DNA of 64,000 nt from Corinectria fuckeliana. Lineage: Eukaryota > Ascomycota > Sordariomycetes > Hypocreales > Nectriaceae. The DNA lies in assembly GCA_019137255.1 (NCBI GenBank), contig WPDH01000124.1:242768-306767 (forward strand), in the 5' to 3' direction. The position numbers were made by a program, and so were the translations under genes. The notes below the pieces were generated by a model, which saw nothing but the letters and a program-made list of their open reading frames with translations, had not been told where the DNA came from and made no database searches. Shown one piece after another: positions 22,595 to 34,214 of the stretch (position 1 is the stretch's first letter; the number at the start of each line of letters is the position of its first letter).

Positions 22595-24198
22595 TTAAAG
22601 CACATATCGGAAAGTAGGCTGCTGGAAATCTGTCAAATCCAAGAATTCAGTTCCTTCCAGGATTTCCTCGGGCTGCTCAGCCGCCTTCTTGTCACGGCGC
22701 CGGTTCTCCAAAATGTTGACGGCTCGAAGGCAAAGCAGAATGCAAGCGGCAAGGCCGTACATGATGGCCACCATCATCTTCCCGTGGTAGTACTCGGGGG
22801 CTTCGGTGGCGCGGAAGGTCTGGGGGCCGATCCAGTTGCCGGCGGCGTAGGCGAGGATCTGAGCGCCGTTGACGGTGGCCTTCTTGGTGTAGCCGAGGGT
22901 GTTGTTGGAGATCATCACCATGACCAGGCACCAGGCGGAGCCGGCGGCGCCGATGAAGTAGTAGCCGATCAGGAGACCAGCCTTGGCGGAGGCGGGGATG
23001 AAGATCATCATGATGCCGCCAACCATCGGGATCAGGATGGCAATGAAGGCAAACAGCGAGCGGTCGAGGTACTTGTCGGACAGATACGTAAAGCCCAGCT
23101 TGCAAGTGATGTCGACGATGCCGGTGGGCATGTTGAGGAGCAGAGACAGCCGCTTGCTGAAGCCGAAAGAGTTGATGACCAGGGATCCGAACGAGGTGAT
23201 GCCGCCGTTGGGAATGTTCATGAGCAGCGAGAAGACCACGTAGAGATAGGTGCGAGGGTCGCGGAAGGCTTCGAAGAACTGGTCCCACTTCCACTTGCGG
23301 CTACCGATGCCCTGGAAGTTACCGCGGATGCGCTCAACGGCGATGACCTTTTCGCGATGGGTGAGGAACTTGGCGTTGGTCTGGTTGTCGGGCATGTAGA
23401 ACCAGCAGTAGGCGCCGGTGATGATGGTCGGCAGGCCGAGCACGAGGTAGAGGATCTTCCACGTCTCGATGGCCGTGTTGGACGCGCCCGAGAGGCCGTA
23501 GGCGATGGGGCCGATGGTGAGAAGGGCGAGGCCGTTGCAGCTGAGCCAGTAGCCCATGCGCTTGGCCTGTTCGTTTTGCTTGTACCAGCCGGAGACGAGG
23601 ATGACGAAGGCGGGCGTGACGGTGGCTTCGAGGGCGCCGAGGAAGAAGCGGACGCTCAGCAGGCCGGCGTAGTTGAAGACGAAGACGTGGCAGGTCAGGA
23701 CTGCGCCCCAGAGGATGATGTTGGCGGACGTGTACTTGCCAAGGGGAAGGGCTCGAAGGAGGTAGGTGGTGGGAAATCTGGTTCCGGTTGTCAGTTTCGA
23801 GATATCAAACGACTTGAGCGTCGATGCTTGACTTACTCCCAGAGAATGTAACCGGCGTAGAAGATACTCGACGCCCAACTGTACTGCTGGCTGTCCGGGT
23901 CAAGCTTGGTGTCCTCGCGAATGCCCATTAGCGAGGCGTAGTTGAGCGACGTCTTGTCGGCAAACTGCAGGGCGTAGATCCAGCAGAGCAGCGGCATGAG
24001 CGCCCAGTCAATCTTCCGCAGCACGCTCCTCTCCTCCTCGGGCGTGAACTCGACGTCCTCGCCACCGGCAAAGTTGAGGGCCGGGTCCGCATCGGTGACC
24101 TGCTGCTTCTCGATGACGCCCTCGGCGAGGTCCGTCGGGGTCCGGATGACGTCGCCGCCGTCTTGCGGGGCCGTCTTGTCGTCCTTTGCGGTGGACAT
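22595..24198 (-). CDS. MFS transporter, Dal5/anion:cation symporter type
   Basis: Two exons (24198-23837 and 23777-22595), separated by a 59-base GT...AG intron, give 514 residues. The cytosolic N-terminus is followed by the family signature around membrane segment 1 (DWALMPLLCWIYALQFADKT, then LNYASLMGI) and about twelve hydrophobic segments. Known relatives move organic anions such as allantoate, nicotinate, pantothenate or other acids across the plasma membrane with protons. Conserved landmarks include RFFLGALEATVTPAF and the loop SGWYKQNEQAKRMG. The gene is convergent with the monooxygenase gene and divergent from the zinc-finger regulator, which suggests substrate uptake or product export for the same pathway, but that is inference. 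Nothing looks damaged. Confidence 0.9.
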
Positions 24199-26149
24199 TG
24201 TGATGAGCTGTCTGTCTGGCTGGCTTGTCTTGCGTGCAGCAGAGGGATGTAACTGTTGGCGACAGTTGCAGGGTTTTCAGGGGGGGAGGGGGGCAAGGGG
24301 ACTGATAACCTCAGCTCGAGGAGAAGGGCCAAAGATGGGAGACTGGAAAGACGAGGTCCGCAGTGCTGACGCTGTCGATGGGGGAGATTGACGGCGTTGA
24401 GAAGAAGCGAAGGCATCGGGTTTTTAAGCTATGCTTCCCCTCCAGCCCAACCCAGACGTCGGTTGAGGCTGATGTGTGTCCCGGCCGGCGTGGTGAGCGC
24501 ATCTCTCTATCTCTCCCCGGACGACAGATACGTACATTAGCGCCTTGGTTATCTGCAGCCCTTGTCGCGGGGAACCCAGTCTGGCTTACCGACTCGTGCG
24601 TGGCCCTGGACGGCCGGGACTAGACGGCAAACAGTGTGGCTGGAATCTCTCCTGGCTGCTGCTGAGTCGTGTGGAGCTCCACCTGGGCCTCGCCTCCACA
24701 TGGGATTGATACGGGCGGGCTCCGAAGCATGAGGCCAAGGTTGTCACAGGGGGCAGATCCATGCAGAACTAGGCGCCGTCTTGGATTTCCGATACGTAAA
24801 CTACCACCTCGACACAGGTCCGTTGCTTCGTGCAAGGGTCACGCTGTGCACTTTCAAGTATAGACCGTCACAGTAGCAGGCCTAGTAGTTAGTCCAGAGA
24901 GACCTGTCCCGGATCGTGTGGAGCTCCAGTTGAAGGCCGCTAAGACAGGGTGGAGGCTATGGATGTCTCGAGCCCTGATTCGTCGCGGTACATACGGCAG
25001 CAGGTCCGAAGACTCCGAAGAATGACACTCTTTGAACGAGATCATTCGGGTCCCGCCAATCGCTACCCAACGTCAGACCTCGAGCTTGCGAGATCCTCCC
25101 TGGTTCCAAGGTACTAAGCATGGTTTCCCCAGCTTTGGCGCTCTCTTGGATGTGATTTTCTGAACTGTACGAACCCAGCACCAGCACTAATTGCAGCGGG
25201 AAGCATCCGAGCGAATGTGACTTGTAGTGGGGAGGCAGTTCTAGCGTATCGACTTATCCTTGGACAGACACGTTTTGTAGGATCGGTGAGCTTGGGCGGA
25301 GGAAGCGAATAAAATGAGAATAAGGAGACCTTGGCGCGCCTTCGGATACCGAGTTCTTCCTCGATTGGTTGGGAACATTTAGCCAAAGCCTGGGCGCCAC
25401 GGTCAGTCTGGCCTTGGAGAAGAATGATAGTGCTGCAGTTGTTGGCGGAAACGATACTCAATTATGGGCAAGATAGGTCGCCAGCCGAGTGACAAAAAGA
25501 CGATAGCAGTCCTCCAGAGTCCAGATACTCTCCATATATCTTATCGATCAGGAGCAAGTGGAGCTCCATCAATATCTGCATTGCCATGGGTGTCCGATAG
25601 CCAGCTTCATGTGGTGCCACTATGCGTGCACGGCTACAAGCTTGACGAGATAAGCCGTGTCGAGATAACTAAGAGCCCTGAACGTAGCAAGCATAAGAGC
25701 CCTGGGCTGCAGGTTTGTGGTCTCTGTTTCTTTCTTTTACACCTTGCTAAGAGCGCGGTTTCTAAATCCCAAACCGGATAGTGATGCTGGAGCCCGCTGT
25801 CTATGAAGCGATTCAGGAAGAAATGGTTCGTGGCGCAAGCTTCAGCTTCATGAAATATGATGGCAATAAAGACCAACCTGTATCTCGGAATTTCTCTTAT
25901 ATTATAGGGCTTGCCTTGCAATAATTGAAGACATTGTTGGAAACTCGTCTGAGCGAGAATCTTCAATACGCTGGAATGAGGGGACTCACAACTACGAGAG
26001 GCAGACGAGTCAGTACCTGCTAGGTAGTCTAGATGACTCAGCATGGCCCACGACTCAAGGCTCGAACCGCATCCACTTTCCCCAATCTCCATTGACCCAA
26101 GTTGAGAGCATCACGACCTCACCTTGGCAGCTTGATAAACCGACGCAAC
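24199..26149. other. Divergent intergenic region, 1.95 kb
   Basis: Lies between the 5' ends of the MFS transporter and the zinc-finger regulator. The first 100 bases upstream of the transporter (on its strand) are pyrimidine-rich. A 152-codon minus-strand frame at 25,634-26,092 is open, but it has no motif and I do not support it as a gene. No RNA or repeat is evident. Confidence 0.45.
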
Positions 26150-28496
26150 ATGGGCTCTGTAAGACCCTTCTCCTGCAGCGAGTGCTCGCAGACGTTCACC
26201 AGGAACGAGAACCTGGAGCGTCACCGGCGCTCGAGTAAGCGAAACCACCCCCTGCGCGCGTCCGGCTGCGGCATCGCAGCGCCGAGCTGACCACGGCTTA
26301 GGACACGGCGATGACAGTCGCCGGCCGTTCGAGTGTCTCTTTTGCCAGACGCGGTTCTCGAGGAGAGACGTGTGCAAGCGCCACACAAGGAGGTGCTCGG
26401 GGAGGATAGGCCAGCCCGCCTCCTCCACCACCACCTCGGCCGACCGTGGGGAGGACGACCAGGGCGCCCTCGACAACGCCGCGTCGCCGCCGACTCCCCC
26501 GATACCCTCGTTCAGCCCTGTCGCTGTCGTGGGAGGCTCTGTGACAGCCCAGGAGCAAGAGTCTCAGGTCGGGAACAGCCCCGGACGTGCTCTGAAAGAC
26601 GCGATGGGGTCTTTGAAAGGCCCGGCACCGTCAGAACCTCAACCTGCACCTACCGCGTACGCTCGCTCACTCATCCAACGTTCCTCTTCCTTGCTTCCGA
26701 CTAACTAGCACCCTGTAGAGAGGACGCAATTGCCCAATCCGTGCATATTGCTGCTTATCTCGAGTACTTCCATCCCTCGTTTCCGCTGCTTCATCGCCCA
26801 ACCATTGGCGACGAGACCCCTCGACTCCTGCGAAACATCATTGTCGCTATTGGGAGTCTGTACACGGCTCAGACCTTTTCTGAACAAGAAGCTGCAACTT
26901 GCCTCAGGTGGAGCCAACGTCTCTGGGATACCGGACGTAAGGAACTAAGCCGTCTTGTACGTCCACCTCCTCAACCCATACACTCATTCTTAGAACCCGC
27001 TGACTCTCACTCCAACTCAGGTAGGTGCAGACTGGAGAGAGCTACGGAGAACCTGGATCATGCAGGCCTGGCTGTTGCACATCATCTATGGCGCTTACAT
27101 GGGTGGTGCTGCTCGGTACGGCAAGGCGAAGACGATGTTGCGATCGCTTGTGGACGTAAGAATCTTTGGCTGCTGCGCTGGCTTCCTCCGTCAATGAAGA
27201 CTCATGCTCAACGTTTGTGTGTAGGCTGCTCAAGACCTCGGCCTTCTACGGCAAACCGTCGCCACCTCAGCGTCTCGGGTATGGATCAAGGCCGGCTCTG
27301 GAGCGTCATTAGCAGGCGATGCGCAGGCGCTCCACGAGTCTTGGATGCTATACGTCAACGAAGAGTCCATGAAACTCTCCATGTACACGCTTCTGTTCCT
27401 CGATTTCCACATTCTCGCTCCATGCAACGTACGGCCTCTGGTTTCTCCCATCGAGCTCGACTGGGAGCTTCCCCTCCCCAGATCGCTCTGGGAGTCGGAC
27501 ACGGCGTTGCTCTGGCTGGAGAGGCTCAAAGGAGAGTCCCAGTTTGCGTCGTTGCTCGAGCTGGATGAATCGCTTGGCTTCCCGTGCTCTGCTTCGGGGT
27601 CCTTGACCTTGGCCACCCAGTCGGTCATGTCCGAAGTTGCCAGCCCTTCTCTACTCACAGCCCTGGCGGCGTCCCCTATCGCGACTCTATTCGTGCTCAC
27701 CAATATTGACTCGTTCGTAAGGGATCTAACACGCTGCTACTATCAGTTCCCGCCGGGCCTAGCAGACCCTTCGGCTTTTCACATCTTCACACAGTCCCAA
27801 AACAAGCAGATCAGCGCTGCGCTGCGACACATACTAGGAGTTGTCGCGCGGAGAGACACTACTTTCGATGCCTCAGACCAGCCCATCTGGACTACCATCG
27901 AGCGCATGGCCCTGTCCATCAAGATCGCACTCTACAAGCCCGATGATCTCTTGATCGGCGGCATCGTCGACAGTAGTGTGACGGCCGGCCTCGCAACTGC
28001 CACGCACCTAACCTTGGGGCTTTACGCAGGCGCGAGACGAGGGCAGCAATCTTTACCACGACCCATCTCAGGCGACGATGCCGTTCTCGTCATCCTCGAC
28101 GAAGCGATGGAAGCGCTGTCGGCCATCTGCAGAGCTGACCGGCACGCGGCCCTGCACGAGGCACCTTGGGCGACGGTGTCTTCGTACCGAATCCTCTTGG
28201 CTATCTGGAGGTCATTGAGGTGGGCTGCAGGCGAGGTCCGCGCAAGACAGCAATCACAGTCCCACGTGTATAGGCGGTACGAGGCGTCTGTGGTGATATT
28301 CAACTCCATCATGGAAGTCATCTGGCCGCAGCAGGGCCCAGGGCAGTACAATGCCACGGGGTTCTTCTCGTCGCCGGAGGAGGGCGAGGGGTACTTTACA
28401 AAGGTGGTGCTGCAGTTCTGGAAAGAGAGGAGTGTTTGGGCTGTGGGGTCTTGTATGGCTACGGTTCTGGATGAAGCCATTTCAGTCGGGTATTAG
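26150..28496 (+). CDS. Transcription factor: two zinc fingers plus fungal-TF regulatory domain
   Basis: Five exons (26150-26234, 26302-26656, 26719-26956, 27021-27155, 27225-28496) join in frame to 694 residues. Residues 8-31 form a C2H2 finger (FSCSECSQTFTRNENLERH) and residues about 36-58 a C2HC-like second finger (FECLFCQTRFSRRDVCKRH, ending in Cys). A Ser/Pro-rich linker follows, then the fungal-specific transcription factor domain starting near EDAIAQSVHIAAYLEYFHP and carrying FPLLHRPTI, GAAR and LHESWMLYVNEE, with a helical C-terminus. This combination is well known among ascomycete pathway regulators. It is probably nuclear. It sits divergent from the MFS transporter and near the monooxygenase, so local pathway control is a fair guess. 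All introns are canonical and nothing looks broken. Confidence 0.88.
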
Positions 28497-29050
28497 CGTG
28501 GGCATAATGAGGCAATTGTATGAGTACGTGGGAGGTCAGCTGGATGCAACTCGAACATCTCGTGCTATGAAGTTTCAGTGTAGTCAAGACCGCCTTCTTT
28601 GGGCTTCAGAGAGGTGCCAGTATCCGGTGCTGCACGGTGACACGAAGATCCTCTGCTGTTTGTCAGGTCTGCCGTCGTATGTCTTTAGCGTGTGGTTAGG
28701 AAGAGAGAGATGAGGTAAGTGCAAACCCTCAAAAGACTCGAACCATCACCGGAACTGGGAAATCCAAAGAAGCGCCGACGGCAGATGCCCACTATTAGGA
28801 TGCGGAGAGAAATTTTAGGAAGAACCATACTGAAGGATTTCGATACGAAGGGTGGTGAATTGGATGAAGTTGAGTTTCCTTCTGGGTGTGGGCCCTTGTC
28901 AGGGAATGATCATCGTGGCTATTTCGGATTCCTCTGCCGATGCCCGACAGAAGATTCGAGATGACACTAAAGCCCTGCAGCTAACAATAGAGGCTTAAGA
29001 AGCCAAACCATATTATATAATAGCTATTAATACAATTATTAACGTAACTT
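28497..29050. other. Intergenic stretch
   Basis: 3' flank of the zinc-finger regulator, becoming TA-rich near 28,990-29,050 just before the transposon inverted repeat. No gene is supported. Confidence 0.45.
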
Positions 29051-29070
29051 ACATGCGAGTGGCGCACTTC
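29051..29070. repeat. Left terminal inverted repeat of the Fot1-like element
   Basis: Twenty bases that recur in inverted form at the right end of the element. Confidence 0.8.
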
Positions 29071-29169
29071 TCCCCGCAATACGGTTTGTTCTCTTTCATC
29101 TCTCATAACTCCACCAAAACGAATAGGTTCCTCTTTAAATGAAGGGCAGCTACTTCTAGCGGTTTAAGC

Positions 29170-29933
29170 TGTCTAAAACAACCATGAAATTAGTTGTCAG
29201 TCCGCTGCAAGCCTTCCCACTTGTCGCATATACTCCAACCTCTCGATGTAGGTTGCTTTAGCCTGTTGAAGCAAGCGTACGGTCGACAAATTGAGTCGAG
29301 GATGAAGGCCGGTACAACCCATATCGTGAAGGAGGACTTCTTTACGGCCTTCCACGCCACATTTCAAGTAGCTATGACCAGAAAGTATGTTTAGGGAGGC
29401 TTCAGAGGCGCTGGACTCATTCCTTTGGACACCGAAAAGGTCATTTCCAAGCTGAATGTGAAGTTAAAGACGCCAACACCTCCGGTCAGCGCCGGGCTGC
29501 CTCCGGTCTCCCAGACGCCCAACAACCAACAACCCGACTGAGGCCAATTCGCAGTCCAATTATATAAGTAAGAAAAATCGACAGACACCGAAGTAGCTCC
29601 CCAACAACTATTATCAGCGTTGTTAACCAGATTTCGAAAGGGGTACGGGAGGTAATGCACAAATTGGCTCTTTTGAAGTCGGAGGTGCTAATCCTTCGCG
29701 AAGAGAATGCGCTACTAAGCAGGCGACGGAGGACCAATAAGACACGTGTACGGCAAGGAGGAAATCGTACTGCAGACCAGGGACAGGATTTGCAAGCGCA
29801 AAACGACGTGGATGTAGATATACAGATGAAGCAGGAAACACAGGAAAACTGTCTTCGTCAACCGCGAACGGAAACGAAGAGACGGCTATGTGGCATATGC
29901 GGAAAACCCGGCCATAATGCCAGGACCTGTTAG
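29170..29933 (+). pseudogene. Fot1/pogo transposase C-terminal relic with zinc knuckle
   Basis: Reads SHLSHILQPLDVGCFSLLK, GGFRGAGLIPLDTEKVISKL, then with a frame change HKLALLKSEVLILREENALL, and ends at CGICGKPGHNARTC. These are the C-terminal half landmarks of fungal Fot1/pogo transposases, including the CX2CX4HX4C-type zinc knuckle. A TAG sits at about 29,392, more stops follow near 29,540-29,570, and the frame shifts before 29,655. No D or E catalytic residues of the first half are present. Cannot encode active transposase. Confidence 0.8.
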
Positions 29934-30033
29934 GCAGTTACTTCCTCGTCCGGGGAAGAGGATAGCGAGTAGTTTCAATTGTTTTCGAGCGTTGTGGTTG
30001 AGTTCATATGCGTTCGAAGTGTGACAGCGTCGT

Positions 30034-30070
30034 GAAGTGCGCCACTCGCCCGTATGTGCCACTCGCATGT
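30034..30070. repeat. Right terminal inverted repeat, with an internal partial duplication
   Basis: In reverse complement it begins ACATGCGAGTGG, then carries an extra segment before repeating the GCGAGTGGCGCACTTC part of the left repeat. GAGTGGC thus occurs twice in this end but once in the left end. Confidence 0.75.
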
Positions 30071-30191
30071 TGCCTACCTTATATAATTTACTATTAGGTT
30101 ATTATAGAATGGATTAATAGCTATTCTTCTAGTAAAGACTATTCAATAAGAAATCTTTCATATAGATATAAGAAAAATATACTTCTGTTAC

Positions 30192-32789
30192 CTATATCAA
30201 AGTAATCACTTCCATCTCATTATTAGCTTGATCCACTACCTCCCCGTGCATTATACCATGTACATAGGCATCTCCAACCAATACAAACTTCCCCTTGTCC
30301 TCCTGAGGCCTAAGCACAAAAGGCACCCTACCGCCAGCTAGAACCCAGACTTGGTCACCCGGTGTAGCTGCCCCTGGTCCATTGCCGAGATAATCCTGCT
30401 GGGTCCGAAACACTCGTCTGACGCTGTTAAACGCGTTTAGCAGCTGGCTCAACTCTTGCACATCGGTCAACAAATCATCTAGCGGGCCTCCAGTATTTTG
30501 CTCGCTGGCGCCCTGTGCGTCATGTCGCTTTCGCTTTGCCATGTCCTTCCTTAACTTCTCTCTAAGGCTCTCCATCAAATCTAACATTTCTGTATGTTTG
30601 TGACTTGATTCTTGACCGTCACTTTCCTCGGCGAACTTCGTACCCCGTTTTGTCGCCGGTGCCTCCCTTGACTGCGCCTCCTCTTCCACAGAATGTAAAT
30701 GTTTAGGGAATATCTCTTGTCCCAAAGGTGAAGTATCGTCGGCTTGCGCTGCTAGCAAACTTGAAGGACTGTCCACTTCCTGTGACACATCGAACGTCTC
30801 GTCGATGGGATGCTCATGCTTCTCCTCATCAGCTAAACCATCCAGTGCAGTCATCCATTGGGGGAACAGTAGGTTGGTCAAAAACTCCATCCGCATGCAT
30901 TCTTCGATCTCCTCTAGAGATAATAACTCCAGGCTCGATTTGGCTGTCATCATCCTATCGACCCAATGCCTGTAGAATGCTATTGACAAATCGCGGGCTA
31001 GGTAGCCGACGTCGTCATGGTTCGCGATCAGAGTCTTCCACAAGACTTGGTCCCGAGTTTCGGTCGAGCCAGGTGGCGTCCAGGGGTACGTCTGCGGAAG
31101 GTCGCAGGCAATCTGTCCAGATTTGCCGAGGGAGAAATTCTTTGATGTTACCACGTCCGAGATAGTATCCACCAGTAGGCCAGTCACGGGCAGTTGTCGT
31201 CCGTAGACGGGAGAGTCTGAGGCCGACGTCCATTTCAAACCAGCTGATGAGTCCCAAGTGGACTCGAACAATGCCGCCTTGGTCCACAGGGGGTTTTTGA
31301 CTGGAGACGTCCAATCCGGAACCCATGAAGGCAAACTTTCATCTTGCTCTTTAGTGTAGGGCTCATGCACATCAAGGCTTCTGTATTGTAGAAGGTCTAG
31401 ATGGTTGTCAGAAAGGAGCACATGCCAGGCCACTTGTAGGAATACGTCGTCGATTGACTGGCGGTAGTCAGCGACCAGTGGCCTGCGTAGCACGGAGACA
31501 TTCCCACCATCTTTCACGTCCCGCTTTGCCAGGTCTATAAGCGCGTATACCTTGTCCCTCGGATCGCTAGCGAGTCCATTTGAAGCACTGTCAAGCATCT
31601 GAAGCAGCGAGACTGATCGGTGCGTTTTAACGCTGTGCGAGTCGGATCCTATGTTGACTAACCGGGAACGTTCAAGTCTCGTCAGCCGGGACCCGTCGCC
31701 GATCCGAAACTTTTCGATATCAAAGACATCGATGAATGAGGCAGAAGAGGCGTCCATTGTGTGGAAAAGGCGTCTATCCGACTCAGCGCGCGGTGAATGC
31801 TGGACGACTACAGATCCGGTTGCCTTGATAAGAATCTCTTCGATTTGTGGTCCTGAAATCTCGCTCCACGCCTGTTCCTCCATAGCCCGGCCCAGCCCGC
31901 TCCGCCACAGGATGCCGCAGAGTTGAACAAGGTCTGCCCAGGAAAGCACTATGACGCCTACCTGCACATACGGCTCTTTTGCAAAGGCAAGTTCCTGCAG
32001 AATCCAGACTCTGCGAAACCAATTTCTCTGAAACAGCGTATACAAAGACCACCAGAAGCTGTCGTGGATGGGCGGCAGCCCCAATGCGTGACACGTGTCG
32101 CTAGTAGTCAACGATCGGAGAGCTGTGGCTTGTTGGAGCGTGACATGCCCTATTTTCTGTAGTAATTCGAAGGCTGGTCGAGTAAAGTCGTCGAGCGGTC
32201 CAAGCCAGACGACGACCTTGTGAGCTTGGTCATAGATGCGACCCATGATCCCGACTTGTGCTGTTTTCTCCGACACGTCTGACTGATTGATGCAGATAGC
32301 ATCGACCCAGAGTTTGGAGGGTGGAAGCATTCCCTCCCTACGCATTGTCATGGTCAGCTGGCTATATGGGTTGGCCGTGGCGAGGAGAGACTTTCGCCAC
32401 TCTAGGAGAAAGTCGTGGAGATTATGGGTGACACCAACGAGTTGCCCATCACAGCGAATAAGCTTATCCTCCGGCTCGGGTCTGTCTCGCTCCTCAATCG
32501 TCTTAAACACTGAGACCGGGCGACCCCAAGTGTAGGAGAGAGCTCCATAGTGGGGGTTGTCGCCAAGGTCGACGGTGGTTGTTGAGAAGCTCAGAAGCTC
32601 TCCTTCTTTATCCCGAGCCAGGGATTGGAATTCGATGACCCGTACAGATGTTGTGGTGGGGAGAGGTTGATATCTGTAGCGAACTTGAAAATGGCTATGC
32701 CGAGCACGAGCTTGAAGTTGGCAGCATCTGTAAAACGCCCCTATCGCTCTCCGTATCGGGCTTGTCCTAGGCTGACACAACGAGTACAT
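30192..32789 (-). CDS. Heterokaryon incompatibility (HET) domain protein
   Basis: A single uninterrupted frame of 865 residues. The HET domain begins around residue 80 with YGALSYTWG and continues with RCDGQLVGVTHNLHDFL, LWVDAICINQSDVSEKT and MGRIYDQAHKVVVWLG, the three standard blocks of the family. A long middle region follows, with a Ser/Glu-rich low-complexity stretch near residues 650-760. The C-terminal end (GDQVWVLAGGRVPFVLRP, then FVLVGDAYVHGIMHGE) is the usual tail of such proteins, so the gene appears complete. HET proteins trigger cell death after fusion of unlike hyphae. No signal peptide or membrane segment is seen. It lies beside a transposon relic and a TA-rich tract, common for this fast-evolving family. 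Confidence 0.9.
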   Translation of the reverse strand: MYSLCQPRTSPIRRAIGAFYRCCQLQARARHSHFQVRYRYQPLPTTTSVRVIEFQSLARDKEGELLSFSTTTVDLGDNPHYGALSYTWGRPVSVFKTIEERDRPEPEDKLIRCDGQLVGVTHNLHDFLLEWRKSLLATANPYSQLTMTMRREGMLPPSKLWVDAICINQSDVSEKTAQVGIMGRIYDQAHKVVVWLGPLDDFTRPAFELLQKIGHVTLQQATALRSLTTSDTCHALGLPPIHDSFWWSLYTLFQRNWFRRVWILQELAFAKEPYVQVGVIVLSWADLVQLCGILWRSGLGRAMEEQAWSEISGPQIEEILIKATGSVVVQHSPRAESDRRLFHTMDASSASFIDVFDIEKFRIGDGSRLTRLERSRLVNIGSDSHSVKTHRSVSLLQMLDSASNGLASDPRDKVYALIDLAKRDVKDGGNVSVLRRPLVADYRQSIDDVFLQVAWHVLLSDNHLDLLQYRSLDVHEPYTKEQDESLPSWVPDWTSPVKNPLWTKAALFESTWDSSAGLKWTSASDSPVYGRQLPVTGLLVDTISDVVTSKNFSLGKSGQIACDLPQTYPWTPPGSTETRDQVLWKTLIANHDDVGYLARDLSIAFYRHWVDRMMTAKSSLELLSLEEIEECMRMEFLTNLLFPQWMTALDGLADEEKHEHPIDETFDVSQEVDSPSSLLAAQADDTSPLGQEIFPKHLHSVEEEAQSREAPATKRGTKFAEESDGQESSHKHTEMLDLMESLREKLRKDMAKRKRHDAQGASEQNTGGPLDDLLTDVQELSQLLNAFNSVRRVFRTQQDYLGNGPGAATPGDQVWVLAGGRVPFVLRPQEDKGKFVLVGDAYVHGIMHGEVVDQANNEMEVITLI

Positions 32790-33483
32790 CGGATATTATG
32801 GCCAGGTAATGATTCAAAGAGAATTGCAGCAGTATAAAGACTGGAAGTATGGTTACGTGGATATAAGAGACTTGTTTGGAGCTTGAAAGTGTTTGCTGCA
32901 TTTCTGCCTGTCGAATATTCACATCTGAGGCTGTGCATGCGGGGTTTATCTTTGGCTCCACTTCCTGTTATTACAATGTTATTCTTGTATCTAATAAATA
33001 GGAGGAATTGAACCAACCCCTCCTGGACAGACTGAGCAAGAAGAACAGAGATGAAAAAGGTCCAAATTTTCAATACACTCACCCTATTGTGTGTGTGCGT
33101 ATCCAACAATATTTAAGCCTAACTGCCTTGCCTAACTATATCTGCCAGTTTATCCTTATAGTTATAGACTTATTTGATAGTTAAAGAATATTATAAATTA
33201 ATTATTATATATAAAATAATATTTTATCAATTTATCAATTTATTAATTTTTTCTTTTTATATCTTGAAGTAATTAAAAATACCCTTCTTTAATATATATA
33301 TATATATTAACATATAAAAAGGTTATAACTTATTAATCTTAATTATACTAAAAGATTAATTAATAAGTTAACTAGCTAGCTTACTGGTAGTATTATCAGC
33401 CTTAAGTGCCTTAAGTAGTAGCCTTAAGCTACCGCCCCTTAACAAGTTCTATCCGACCAGGAATATTAAAGCGCCCTCAAATC
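32790..33483. other. TA-rich decayed intergenic tract
   Basis: Upstream of the HET gene; from about 33,120 to 33,440 the sequence is almost purely A/T with TTAATTA and (TA)n motifs. It resembles a strongly RIP-mutated transposon fragment, but no family can be named. Confidence 0.5.
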
Positions 33484-33805
33484 AACTAGCATTGGAAGCT
33501 ACTCCCCGTTACCGCGGCTCGATGCGTACTCCTGGATTGCAGGCGACGTTGGCCCAAACACAAGTCCAGGCTTGGTTAGCACCGACTCGACAATCAGACC
33601 AAGCGATCAACCGACCCTCTTCCAGGATGCATCCAAGTGGCCTCCAACATATGCGAGAGAAGCTAGTCTAATCCCCTACTTTACCGACCACGTCTCTCAT
33701 GTATTCGACCTATGCGACCCCGACAAACACTTTGCCTTAGTGGTGCCCCGTAGAGCAGCCGTGTGCCCTCCTCTAACGGATCATTTGGTACCGGTGAGCA
33801 ACTAG
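33484..33805 (+). pseudogene. Zn2Cys6-type regulator fragment (fungal TF domain, N-terminal part)
   Basis: One open frame reads LIPYFTDHVSHVFDLCDPDKHFALVVPRRAAVCPPL, split here only by my quotation, which matches the beginning of the fungal transcription factor domain of C6 regulators (FDLCDP, HF, VP-R-A--CPPL). There is no upstream binuclear cluster, and after CPPL the frame ends in a stop at 33,803-33,805. The upstream side meets the TA-rich tract. I read it as a truncated gene remnant. Confidence 0.55.
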
Positions 33806-34200
33806 AGCAAGAAGACTCTGCTCAAAGTCAGAGGCGTTGCGGTCTAGTCCATGCAGCCGGGAGCGCCGCTACACGGAGACGGGGAGGGTGGGCTTCCATC
33901 AGAGAAAAGCCTGAGACGTTTCTAAGCGAGACACGCCCGAAGGCTGTGCACCAACTCTAACGGCACCCGCTGTTGAAGCTTCGTTGGACGTCATACAGAT
34001 TCCTGGAGATCTGAGGAACCCGAGTACCTAACAGGGGTCAATTTCTAGCTGAGTGGCTTATCCCTGCGTTAGTGAGAGTTCCCGTGTCGATCTCCCCTAC
34101 TACTTAGCATCATGGATGCTAAACCCGCTCAGCTTGTAGAGTGGTGGCGCGGCTAACGGCACGACTCAACATGCATCACCATGCGGCAGACTCCGCATAT

Positions 34201-34214
34201 CCCCCCCCCCCCCG
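34201..34214. repeat. Homopolymer run of 14 C
   Basis: A run of 14 cytosines in otherwise mixed sequence; a possible assembly length uncertainty. Confidence 0.9.

Larger units (their letters stand above)
29051..30070 (+). mobile_element. Internally deleted Fot1/pogo-type DNA transposon
   Basis: The element is bounded by inverted repeats. The left end starts ACATGCGAGTGGCGCACTTC. The right end read in reverse starts ACATGCGAGTGG, continues with an extra 17-base piece, then GCGAGTGGCGCACTTC. Inside, the plus strand encodes the C-terminal part of a Tc1/mariner-pogo (Fot1-like) DDE transposase, but the N-terminal DNA-binding region and most of the catalytic core are missing. At about 1,020 bases it is shorter than full Fot1-type elements (near 1.9 kb). 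The flanking dinucleotide is TA on the left and TT on the right, so the expected TA target duplication is only partly preserved. It is non-autonomous and looks old. Confidence 0.8.

Noticed and set aside
22784..23851. Long plus-strand frame of 355 codons opposite the MFS gene
   Set aside because: Shadow of a G/C-rich real gene: Gly/Glu/Asp/Val-rich translation with no domain.
25634..26092. 152-codon minus-strand frame upstream of the zinc-finger regulator
   Set aside because: No recognisable domain and lies in the likely shared promoter region; not enough to call a gene.
28719..28964. 81-codon plus-strand frame after the zinc-finger regulator
   Set aside because: No start context or motif; overlaps the 3' flank.
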